This document shows, piece by piece, positions 10,085-18,516 of a stretch of DNA of 64,000 nucleotides. The position numbers and the translations under genes are program-made. A model generated the notes under the pieces. It had not been told where the DNA came from and did not search any database. It worked only from the letters and a program-made list of their open reading frames with translations. This DNA is from Eopsaltria australis (lineage: Eukaryota; Chordata; Aves; Passeriformes; Petroicidae): NCBI GenBank assembly GCA_034509425.1, contig JAVTVJ010001725.1, forward strand, positions 62,001 to 126,000. Direction: 5' to 3'. Each line of letters begins with the position of its first letter. Within the stretch, counting starts at the first letter, position 1.

Positions 10085-12460
10085 ATGGGTAAGACCTTAT
10101 CCTGTCCTGAACGTGAGGTTTATTACCAACTTAAAAGCATCTTAAAATCTGCTAATAGAGCTTTCAGCAAAAAGCTCTTGAAGCGTTTTACAAAGTTGGT
10201 GTTTCTCTATCACCCTTCTGTTTCTCTCTCTTCCATAAAATCCCTTGATTTCTGGGATCAGGTCGGGGAGAGACTCACGCGTCTTTCAAAAACAGGAGAC
10301 AATTCATTACGATTGTATTTTCCCTTGCTCATTTTAATTTGTGAAGTTTTAGAAGAGAAGGAGAAAAGCTCGGAACGCGCGTGCCGCCCCGCCCCGCCCC
10401 CCCCCAACCCACCTTCCTCCCCTCCCCTTGTAAAGACGCGGAGTGAGGACAAGAACAGCGACAAAAAACTCCAAGAGCCCCCTCAAACCCCCCGGTCCTC
10501 CCTCGAGCTTCACCAACCCGCGGCCGAGTCCTCCCCGCCCCCCCTCAGGCCCCCTCCATCACCCAAAGCTCTCACAATTTCAAACCCTCAGGGACACAAA
10601 GAAACAAAGGGCCAAGATGGCGTCGGCCATGCGGTCCCTGGAGCCGGACCCAGCCCGCAGGGCGCGGGCGGGGTCGAGCGGCCAGGCAACCCCGCCCCCG
10701 GCACCTCCCCCAGCCCTCCCACAGAGCCACCTCACTCGCAGTTCGTTACCGTTCCTCCTCCTACAGGGGCGGACCTTCCATCAATGGCGTCAGCGCTGCA
10801 AACGCCCACCGCTGGGAACCCACCCCCTGCAGCCGCGAGGCGGGGAGCCGCGCCGTGGCCGCTGGCGTTCGCGGCCACGGGGATGCAAGCGGGGCCGCTG
10901 CCGCCCGTGTGGCCCTGGCTGACGCCGGCACAAGGCCCGGTACCGGCTGCGCCGGCGGGGGGGCAAGCCGTGCCGGCGCCGCTTGCCTGGCCGAGGCTCG
11001 GAGCGGCGCCGCCGGGGGGAACGGCGCCGCCACCGCCCCAGCTGCCTCTACTGGCGGCACCGCCCGCCGCCTCGCCATGGCCCGGGTGCCTGCAGCCAGC
11101 TGGGGCTGCCCCGGCCCCTGCCCCGGCCCTGGCCCTGGCCCCTGCCCCGGCCCCGCCGCCCCCGCTGCTGCCGGGGCCGGCGCCGCTGCCGCAGCTGCCA
11201 CTCTTCCCGGCTGCCACGCCCACCGCACCCCCAACATACTCCCCAGGCAGTTTCCTAGCAACCACAGTAAACTCTGTCCAGCCTGCCTCCATCCCGCCCC
11301 TAGGGGCGGGCGCACATGGACTCCCGCCGTTCCGAGCCCCGGCTGAAATTAACGCCGCCGCTGCCAAAGCAGTGGTTGCCACACATCTACCAGCCTCAGC
11401 AACACCTGGTAGCGTGAGCCCACCCCAATCTGCTGCCGAACTATCGCAGGAGGGGGGGGGAATGCTTCCTGGAAGTCAATCAAGATGCCACCAAGAAACC
11501 AGTCAGAAAATCACAAATACCGAGATCTTTGTTGCCCCAGTTCAGTACAGTCCTCAAGGAGAGAACGCAGTATGGCAACCGATGGGCCTTCAAAATCTCA
11601 AAGACATATGTAAAATTGCAAAAGAGTTCGGGTGGGAGTCGTCATATTTTAAAAACATGTTAAACCTGACTTTCGAAACTCAAACCCTAGTACCACATGA
11701 TATAAAAACGTTGATGTCTGGTATCCTAAACGAAACTCAATTCTGGCTCTGGGAAAGATTGTGGCAGGAAAAATTAAAAGAACTTTTACCAATTTACCAA
11801 GTAAACGACCAAACAGCAAATTTAACCCTTGATCATCTTTGTGGCCAAGGAGACATGAGCAAACCTAGGGACCAAGCCACCAACTTGCCACCAGCAGTTC
11901 TAGTTGATATTAAAAATACAGCAAAAAGAGCTTTATGGTGCCTGCCTTCCTCTATTGCCCCTTCAGATAGTTATTCTGCAATCAAGCAAAGGCTTGACGA
12001 GACTTTTGTCGATTTTGTGGAAAGATTAAGAGGGGCAGTAATGAAACAAATAGAAGATCCACAGTTGCAGAAAGAGCTAGTAAGATCACTAGCTAAAGAA
12101 AATGCAAACATAGAATGTAAAAGACTCCTCCAAACCTTACCACGAAATCCAAAGCCAACAATTGCTCAAATGCTAGAGCTTTGTGCTGACATAAAACCTG
12201 AACAAACAGACTTTTCCCCCCAACAACTTCCAGTTAAGGGAGCACCCAAGAAAACCGTGGGTGCTGCTGTGACAGCAGACAATAATAAAGACGTCCGCAA
12301 ATGCTTCAATTGTGGGTCTCCTCACCATTTTGCAAAGAACTGTCCCAAACCCCGAAAAATTAACAACTCTTCCAAGCCATTTACAGGTCCAGAAACTCCT
12401 CAGCCACAGGGAAACTGGACAACGAGCATGGGGCAGCACCACGCGTTGACACAAAACTAA
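10085..12460 (+). CDS. gag: Provirus D Gag, long Pro/Ala-rich form (791 aa, open)
   Basis: This is the structural polyprotein of an ERVK-like element. I start it at ATG 10,085 rather than the upstream alternative start at 10,058, because this gives Met-Gly-Lys-Thr, an N-myristoylation signal typical of matrix. Residues 1-97 are matrix-like. Residues about 98-425 are an extreme Pro/Ala-rich GC-rich linker. The capsid begins near residue 480 and has a major-homology-region-like block around residue 633 (Gln-Arg-Leu-Asp-Glu...Phe-Val-Glu-Arg-Leu). Nucleocapsid has one Cys-X2-Cys-X4-His-X4-Cys knuckle near residue 740 (class II Gags commonly have two). The frame is completely open, which is notable next to the damaged pol and env. 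A TGA at 12,513 and a frame offset separate it from the protease. Confidence 0.9.
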   Translation: MGKTLSCPEREVYYQLKSILKSANRAFSKKLLKRFTKLVFLYHPSVSLSSIKSLDFWDQVGERLTRLSKTGDNSLRLYFPLLILICEVLEEKEKSSERACRPAPPPPNPPSSPPLVKTRSEDKNSDKKLQEPPQTPRSSLELHQPAAESSPPPLRPPPSPKALTISNPQGHKETKGQDGVGHAVPGAGPSPQGAGGVERPGNPAPGTSPSPPTEPPHSQFVTVPPPTGADLPSMASALQTPTAGNPPPAAARRGAAPWPLAFAATGMQAGPLPPVWPWLTPAQGPVPAAPAGGQAVPAPLAWPRLGAAPPGGTAPPPPQLPLLAAPPAASPWPGCLQPAGAAPAPAPALALAPAPAPPPPLLPGPAPLPQLPLFPAATPTAPPTYSPGSFLATTVNSVQPASIPPLGAGAHGLPPFRAPAEINAAAAKAVVATHLPASATPGSVSPPQSAAELSQEGGGMLPGSQSRCHQETSQKITNTEIFVAPVQYSPQGENAVWQPMGLQNLKDICKIAKEFGWESSYFKNMLNLTFETQTLVPHDIKTLMSGILNETQFWLWERLWQEKLKELLPIYQVNDQTANLTLDHLCGQGDMSKPRDQATNLPPAVLVDIKNTAKRALWCLPSSIAPSDSYSAIKQRLDETFVDFVERLRGAVMKQIEDPQLQKELVRSLAKENANIECKRLLQTLPRNPKPTIAQMLELCADIKPEQTDFSPQQLPVKGAPKKTVGAAVTADNNKDVRKCFNCGSPHHFAKNCPKPRKINNSSKPFTGPETPQPQGNWTTSMGQHHALTQN
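10378..11350 (+). other. GC-rich Pro/Ala-coding segment in Gag of D
   Basis: About 970 bp with very high G+C and many CpG, inside the Gag frame, coding almost only Pro, Ala, Gly, Leu and Ser with runs such as Pro-Ala-Pro-Ala-Leu-Ala. Its composition is quite unlike the AT-balanced sequence on either side. Long open frames on the opposite strand here (for example 10,732-11,382) are a by-product of the composition. Confidence 0.85.
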
Positions 12461-12515
12461 AGGCTGCAACAACGATCCCTTCCACCGTGTCCCCAACGAA
12501 ACCACCAGCACCTGA

Positions 12516-13178
12516 GAACACCTGGCCCCGCGTCTGAACGTGGTGAGTGCCACTGCAAACCATTTCACCAAACCCACATTCCATCATATCACAGTTTCAG
12601 TTTCAGGAAACATCGACTCTCGAACTGACATTCTAGTGGTGGGAAACTCGTTGAGAGGACCACCAGAACTGTTTGTGTTACCTGAAATCCACACCGTGTC
12701 CCCCAGTATGAATTTCCAGATCACAGTCACTTGCACAAACACCCCCTGGTTTCTTCCACAATGGACTTGGGTAGCACAGGCCATAGTGATACCTAGAGAT
12801 TTTCCTCGACTGCACCGAACCCCGTGTTCTTTCTGGGCCGAGGTTGTTGGAGAAGACAAGCCAACCCTTAGCTGCAAATTCACCAATGGAAAAGCCACAA
12901 CTTACCTAGATGGGATGATAGACACCAGAGCGGATGTTACCATCATCTCCAAGGCAGATTGGCCAATGCAGTGGGCTCTGAGACCTTCTGTAGGGACAGT
13001 TTCTGGTATTGGGGGAACCTCTCCTTCCATGAGGAGCATGAATTCAATCTCCATAGATGGTCACATATCCTCCGTCAAGCCCTTTGTAGTACCATCAGGC
13101 TTCACCCTATGGGGTAGGGACCTCCTATCACAGTGGGGAACCCAGATAGAAATACCACCTCCTGCTACAAATTTTTAA
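12516..13178 (+). pseudogene. pro: Provirus D protease frame with altered active site
   Basis: This open frame runs from after TGA 12,513 to TAA 13,176-13,178. The C-terminal half is a retroviral aspartic protease of class II type: Met-Ile-Asp-Thr-Arg-Ala-Asp at the active site, then Ile-Gly-Gly and Trp-Gly-Arg-Asp-Leu-Leu-Ser-Gln-Trp-Gly. The invariant Gly of Asp-Thr-Gly is Arg (AGA for GGA, one G-to-A change), which should destroy activity. The N-terminal part may be a decayed dUTPase, as in betaretroviruses, but that match is weak. Frame relations: gag to pro is offset in the wrong direction for a -1 shift, so an indel probably lies between them; pro to pol is a clean -1. Confidence 0.8.
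13169..13175 (+). promoter_or_regulatory. Slippery heptamer A AAT TTT, -1 frameshift pro to pol
   Basis: AAATTTT, read as A AAT TTT in the protease frame and followed at once by the TAA stop of that frame. It fits the X XXY YYZ rule for -1 ribosomal frameshifting. After slipping, reading goes on in the pol frame, which is open across this point. Confidence 0.8.
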
Positions 13179-15467
13179 TCAGGGCCACTGAGAGGCGCTC
13201 CACCCCAGCCCTGACTTGGAAAACTGATAAACCCATCAGGGTGGAACAGTGGCCCCTCTCCAAGGAGAAATTAAGCGCCCTTGAATCTCTAGTAGAAGAA
13301 CAGCTTGCCAAAGGCAACATTGTTCCAACAGACAGTCTTTGGAAATCCCCTGTCTTTGTGATACGAAAACCAGGAAAAGACAAGTGGAGACTTCTTCACG
13401 ATTTGCAAGAAATCAATAAAGTGATAAAAGAAATGGGTCCATTGCAGCCAGGTCTACCATTGCCCTCTATGCTCCCCCGAGAGTGGCCTTTGGTAGTCAT
13501 TGACATCAAGGACTGCTTTTTCAGTATTCCTCTTAATCCTCGCGATGCTCCTCACTCTGCTTTCTCAGTCCCTTCAGTCAACCGGGAAGCCCCAATGAAG
13601 CGTTATCACTGGAAAAAACTACCAATGGGAATGGTGAACGCCCCCGTTCTCTGCCAGTGGTACGTCTCCAAAATCCTATCACCTGTCCGAAAAACCTTCC
13701 CCAAGGCAATCATTCTTCACTACATGGATGACATATTAGTTTGTGCCCCTCAAAAAGACTATCTAGACACCACCCTGAAAGAGACTGTGAAAGCCATCGA
13801 AAGTGCAGGCATGGAAATTCAATCTGAAAAGATTCAACACACCTGTCCCTGGTTGTACCTCGGCATTCGCATCGGCGAAAGAACCATCGCACCCCAGCAA
13901 CTCGTCATCCAGGACGACCCCAAGACCCTACGGGACCTACACCAGCTCTATGGGTCCATCAACTGGGTTCGTCCTCCGCTAGGTCTGACAACAGAGGACC
14001 TCGCCCCCTTGTTCCAGCTTCTGAAAGGAGGCAAAGGTCTGGACTCGCCAATTTCCATCACTCCAGAAGCCAAGGACGCTATTGGTAAGGTACAAAACGC
14101 GCTCTCTTCCAAGCAAGCGCATCGGACAGCTCCAGAACTGCCTTTCAGGTTCATCATACTAGGAAAGGTACCACACCTACATGGACTGATATTTCAATGG
14201 GACGAGAAGTTGAAAGACTCTCTTCTCATTATAGAGTGGGTTTTTCTTCCACACCAGCCTTCCAAAAGTATTACAACACCACAAGAACTGGTTGCTCAGT
14301 TGATCAAAAGAGCCAGAAAAAGACTCCGCACCCTGGCAGGGTGTGATTTTGCATGGATATATGTTCCTTGGCGAATGAAAGATGTAGAAGAACTACTCCA
14401 GACCAATGAGCCCCTCCAGCTAGCCCTCAACAGTTATCCAGGCCAAATCACAGGTCACAAATTGAAACACCATCTCTTTAATACTAAATTCGATTTGGCA
14501 CCCAAATTCCTCCAAAGTAAAACACCTTTAAATGCCCTGACAGTCTTTACAGATGGCTCAGGGTCCTCTCATAAATCAGTACCGACCTGGAAAAACCCAG
14601 AGACTAAGGAGTGGGAATCTGAAGTTCAAGTAGTAGAAGGATCCCCACAAATTGCAGAACTAGCAGCTGTTGTCAGGGTGTTTGAGAAATTCCAGGAACC
14701 TCTAAATTTGGTCACAGATTCAGCATATGTGGCCGGAATAACTGCTCGAGCAGAACACTCACTCCTCAAAGAAGTAGACCACCCAAAATGAATTGGGTTG
14801 CTCTCAAGATTGGTGTATTTGTTGTCACATCGAAAGCACCCCTTCCATGTCATGCACGTGAGATCGCACACAGATCTCCCTGGATTCATTGCTGAGGGAA
14901 ACCGCAGGGCAGATGCCCTAGCTATGCTGGTGCGAATGTCTAATGTTCCTGATAGCTTTGCACAAGCCAAACTCAGCCACCAGTTTTTTCATCAAAATGC
15001 CCCAGCTCTCAAGTGAATGTTTCACCTTTCCCTTGAGCAGGCTCGAGCAATAGTAGCTACCTGCTCAAACTGCCAGAAATACCAAATCCCCTCCCTAAAT
15101 CCAGGAGTGAACCCCCGGGGACTCAACAGTTGCCATATTTGGCAAATGGATGTCACTCACGTCGCCCAGTTTGGACGGTCAAAATTTGTGCATGTATCTG
15201 TAGACACTTTCTCAGGAGCAGTCTTTGCCTCTGCTCACACTGGTGAGAAAGCAAAAGATGTCATGAAACATCTCATAATGGCCTTCTCTATGCTGGGGAC
15301 ACCACAAGAAATAAAAACTGACAATGGTCCCGCATACACTTCCCACAGGTTTAAAGAATTCCTTCAACAATGGGGAATCAAACATGTTACTGGCATACCT
15401 CATTCTGCCACAGGTCAATCTATTGTAGAACGCACCCACCAGAACATCAAAAAGCTCCTTAACCAGC
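13175..15467 (+). pseudogene. pol: Provirus D pol: RT, RNase H and integrase up to the V insertion
   Basis: A single frame carries the whole polymerase. Reverse transcriptase has Val-Ile-Asp-Ile-Lys-Asp-Cys-Phe, Leu-Pro-Met-Gly-Met and Tyr-Met-Asp-Asp near 13,720, the usual class II active site. RNase H has Phe-Thr-Asp-Gly-Ser, an Ile-Ala-Glu-Leu Glu and Thr-Asp-Ser-Ala-Tyr. Integrase has His-X3-His...Cys-X2-Cys, Gln-Met-Asp-Val, Thr-Asp-Asn-Gly and Ile-Val-Glu-Arg. Two TGA stops (14,789-14,791 and 15,014-15,016) break it between RNase H and integrase. At 15,467 provirus V splits the integrase. The V insertion plus one repeat copy is 7,221 bp, a multiple of three, so the frame resumes unchanged at 22,689. 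RT and most of RNase H lie in an unbroken frame. Confidence 0.9.
15463..15467. repeat. Target-site duplication CCAGC (left copy, provirus V)
   Basis: CCAGC immediately before the 5' LTR of V. The identical bases follow the 3' LTR at 22,684-22,688. Confidence 0.92.
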
Positions 15468-16345
15468 TGTTGAAGGTTAGATCTAGTTCTTTTTCTCAGG
15501 AATTTTTCTCCCATGGGTTGCTAAGACACAAATGACTGGGTACTTAAGAGAAACAAAGCACAAGGCTAGAGCCTTTCTCCTTGGCAGGGTGGGGCAAAAT
15601 TGCCCCTCATAGAAGCAGAGCCTGGCAACTCGAGATTTAGAGAGACTGAAAAGCAAGGGCAGGGGGGAAGTCACGCTCTCTTGCTCGGGACCCTCGGAGC
15701 TGGACGGTCGGAGCTGCTGTCTGCTGAACCCACGGCCCCTGAGAAGCCAGCGCGGAGCTGCCGGTCTGTCTGCTGTGAGTCTCTGCCCTCTGCCCCATCC
15801 GGAGCTGACCTGCCTGCCACCGGCCCGCTCTGAGTTTTTTCTCCGCTACATCGTAGCGGGGTTTTTTCCCTGCACGCAGAGACCCCTTACCGTCCCAGCT
15901 CCCTGTGTCCGGGAATCCTGCTGCGGCACCGACACCAGCTGCCCACCCCCCCCCGGGAGTCTGTAGAGCAAGGGCTCTTCTCCATCCCTCTGTGCTTCAG
16001 GCAGTCGCCATTCGCCGTGTGCTACCTGAGCTCACGCCGGACCGCCCCCTGCAGCCACCGGGGAATCATCACACCCAGAGCGCCCCTGCAGGCTGTGACT
16101 GGAACTGCACCAGCAGGCTGCCACTGGGTTTCTGGTTCTGTTTATTGGTTAACGTTATAGTTGTTGTTATTTGTCATCGTTGTTTTAGATATTAGTAAAG
16201 AACTGTTATTCCTATTTCCATATCTTTGCCTGAGAGCCTCTTGATTTCAAATTTATAATAATTCGGAAAAAGAGGGGTTACAGTTTCCCATTCCAAAGGA
16301 GGCTCCTGCCTTCCTTAACAGACACCTGTCCTTCAAACCAGGACA
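15468..16345 (+). repeat. 5' LTR of ERVL-type provirus V (878 bp)
   Basis: TGTTGAAGGT...AACCAGGACA. It is the same length as the 3' LTR and differs from it at 6 sites, none in the middle 740 bp. It has a GC-rich central part with a perfect 7-bp hairpin (CCGCTAC/GTAGCGG, 15,843-15,859) followed by six T. AGTAAA near 16,193-16,198 may serve as poly(A) signal. Solo copies of the same family lie at 36,825, 40,545 and 55,887. Short ORFs within the LTR (for example 15,905-16,195) recur in the copies but change frame between them. Confidence 0.95.
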
Positions 16346-16350
16346 GATTT

Positions 16351-16368
16351 TGGCGCCCAATGTGAGGC
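16351..16368 (+). other. Primer-binding site of provirus V (tRNA-Lys-like)
   Basis: TGGCGCCCAATGTGAGGC matches the Lys1,2 primer-binding site at 16 of 18 bases. Both mismatches are transitions. The mammalian ERVL founders are named for tRNA-Leu, so a Lys primer is a departure worth noting. Confidence 0.8.
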
Positions 16369-16455
16369 ACGAGGGCATCGAGGGGAAGAAGGATAACAGT
16401 TCTTGAGTAACGCAGTTTTTGTGTGCTAGATATAGGAACCTCATTAGGTTGCACC

Positions 16456-18516
16456 ATGTGGTCTAGCTTATTCCGGTTTGTATGGCAAGTGGTCACAGCT
16501 GTTTCTCTCCCATTTGCAGCCCCATATCTAAACATGGGCCCTATAACTAAAGCTACGGTGGCTGTTATACAGTTTGTGTCATGGGTCAATAAGGTGAAGA
16601 ATTCATGGATTTTCGACTTCCTCTGGAAGGCAGGCATGTGGATTCACAGCTACCACACATTAATGACATGTTTTCAGGGTTACTTTAATAATGGTACCTA
16701 CTGCGAAGAAGTGACACCAAAAGAAATGTTCTCACAACCCTTCACCCAGCTCTTTGGGCCTATCCCACCAATCTTTGAGGAGTTCAAATCTTCTCTAAAT
16801 GCTAATGATACCATACAGTTGCTGGTGTTGCTGATAGGCCTGCTCTATTTAGCATTCAGGGATAAGAAGGGTCTGACTTGGATAACCACTCTGACATCTA
16901 CCCCAGACAATAGGGATGGGGCCCCAGAACCTGACATGGCCCCAAAGACTAGGGATGCTGCCACAGAAACTGACCTAGCCCCGGAAACTAGGGATGCTGC
17001 CACAGAACCTGACACGGCCCCAGAGACTAGGGATGCTGCCACAGAACCTGACATGGCCCCAGAAACCAGGGACACCACCCCAGAACCTGACACGGCCCCA
17101 GAGACTAGGGATGCTGCCACAGAACCTGACATGGCCCCAGAAACTAGGGACACCATCCCAGAACCTGACATTGCCCCAGACAATAGAGATGCTGCTTCAG
17201 AGTCTGACCCGGTCCCACAACCCACCTCAGAAACAACCCACCCGGATTGGGTGGGAGTCCTGGTGAAAGAGATACGCGAGATGGGCCAAGTGCTGAAGGA
17301 ATACACTTGCCCAGCTGGTGGGAAACCCTTCCCCTACCCCAAAGAGGGAGAGTTTAATGGGGCAGCAGAGGAACCCAGGGATGTTATAACCGCTCAGGCT
17401 CCAGTCAGATCAGAAGGGCAGCCACAGCCAGCAGCAGTGGCCCCTGTGGAAAAGAGAAAGACTAAAGTCAAACCAGAGCAGCCAGTGAGTAATGATTGGG
17501 AAGCAGGGCCCTCTCACCCAGTAGGGAGGCCAAGGATTGAAATCACTACCGAGTCCCTGGGGTATGACAGTCTCCGTAATCTACGAAAAGACATTGTGCG
17601 ACGGGGTCGTGAGCCTTTTACAACCTGGTTACTTCGGGTCTGGGACCTTATGGGTATAGGCGTGCAGCTGGATAGTATTGAGGCAAGGCAGCTGGGACCC
17701 TTGTCCCAGGACTCGGGGGTGGATCAGGTATTCGGAAGAGACGAAGGGCCCCTGTCTCTCTGGGAACGGCTTTTAATAAGTGTAAGAGAGAGGTTTGTCA
17801 ACAGGGAGAGAATGCAGGAGTATCATCATAGAAGACCATGGAAGACCCTTGAGGAGGGAATCCAACAGCTGAGGGAGGTGGCAATATTAGAGGTACTCTT
17901 TGGGAGGGATGGACAACATGATAATGACCCCGACAAGGTCAAGTGTACAGGACAAATGTTGTGGAAACTGGCAAAGCTAGGGCCCTCCCAATACACCATC
18001 TTCATTGCAACAATTAATGTTGATAACAACCGAGAGACAGTGAGCTCCATAGCCACCAAACTCAGGAATTATGATAGTATGATCAGTGGCCCAATGCAGG
18101 CTCAGGTCTCTGCTGTGGTCAAAGACCTCAGAGAAGAGATGATGAGGGAGGTGAGGGAGGAGATGAGGATGATGAGTGCGGCACCAGTGCGAGTCACAAG
18201 CCCCAAAGTCAGAGCCCAGCGCCCCCCAGCCAGGGAGAGAGGGTACACCCCACGATCTGAGCTGTGGTTCTTCCTGTGTGATCACGGAGAAGACATGAGG
18301 AAGTGAGATAGGAAACCCACTGCTACCCTGGCAGCACGGGTACAGCAACTCAAGGAGGGAAAGACTAACCGAGGCGGGGGGTCTACTAAAGTGAAGGTAG
18401 CCTCAGCCTCCCGTGACCGAGATGCCAGATATTACAGAAGAGAGGACGATCTCTTGGATCCCCTCGAGGGGACCTCTACCATGGACGCCCAAGAAAGAAA
18501 TGACAACCAGAGGTAG
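16456..18516 (+). pseudogene. gag: Provirus V gag, with membrane-like N-terminus and 13-residue repeats
   Basis: This is the Gag of an ERVL-type element. The first ATG is 16,456 (context CACCATGT); an upstream GTG at 16,423 is a poorer choice. The frame runs 617 codons to TGA 18,304-18,306, then stays open to TAG 18,514-18,516. Element A has TGG at the TGA position, so this stop is a G-to-A change. Residues 1-30 are hydrophobic-rich. A strong membrane-like segment lies near residues 119-134 (Ile-Gln-Leu-Leu-Val-Leu-Leu-Ile-Gly-Leu-Leu) with an Asn-Gly-Thr site before it. Eight 13-residue acidic Pro repeats follow (about residues 152-255). The C-terminal third is helical and ends in basic sequence shared with A. 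There is no zinc knuckle. The final TAG is also kept in A and probably is the gag-pol readthrough stop. Confidence 0.82.
16909..17220 (+). repeat. Minisatellite, 8 x 39 bp in gag of V
   Basis: Eight direct 39-bp units in frame, each coding 13 residues like Thr-Arg-Asp-Ala-Ala-Thr-Glu-Pro-Asp-Met-Ala-Pro-Glu. Units 2-6 are the most alike and the outer ones have diverged. There are no spacers, so this is not a CRISPR array. Confidence 0.93.

Noticed and set aside
10732..11382. 216-codon ORF on the minus strand of gag D, and similar long frames at 25,871-26,459
   Set aside because: Composition artefacts of GC-rich DNA, where stop codons are rare on both strands.
15843..15867. Hairpin plus T run as a bacterial-type terminator
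   Set aside because: The context is a vertebrate retroviral LTR; a role in viral RNA is more likely than factor-independent termination.
15905..16195. 96-codon ORF within the V LTRs, seen again at 22,243 and in altered form in the solo LTRs
   Set aside because: It is in the LTR, changes frame between copies through small indels, and has no family signature. It recurs only because the LTR recurs.
16909..17220. Regular 39-bp repeats as a CRISPR-like array
   Set aside because: No spacers, in frame with gag, vertebrate genome. It is a coding minisatellite.
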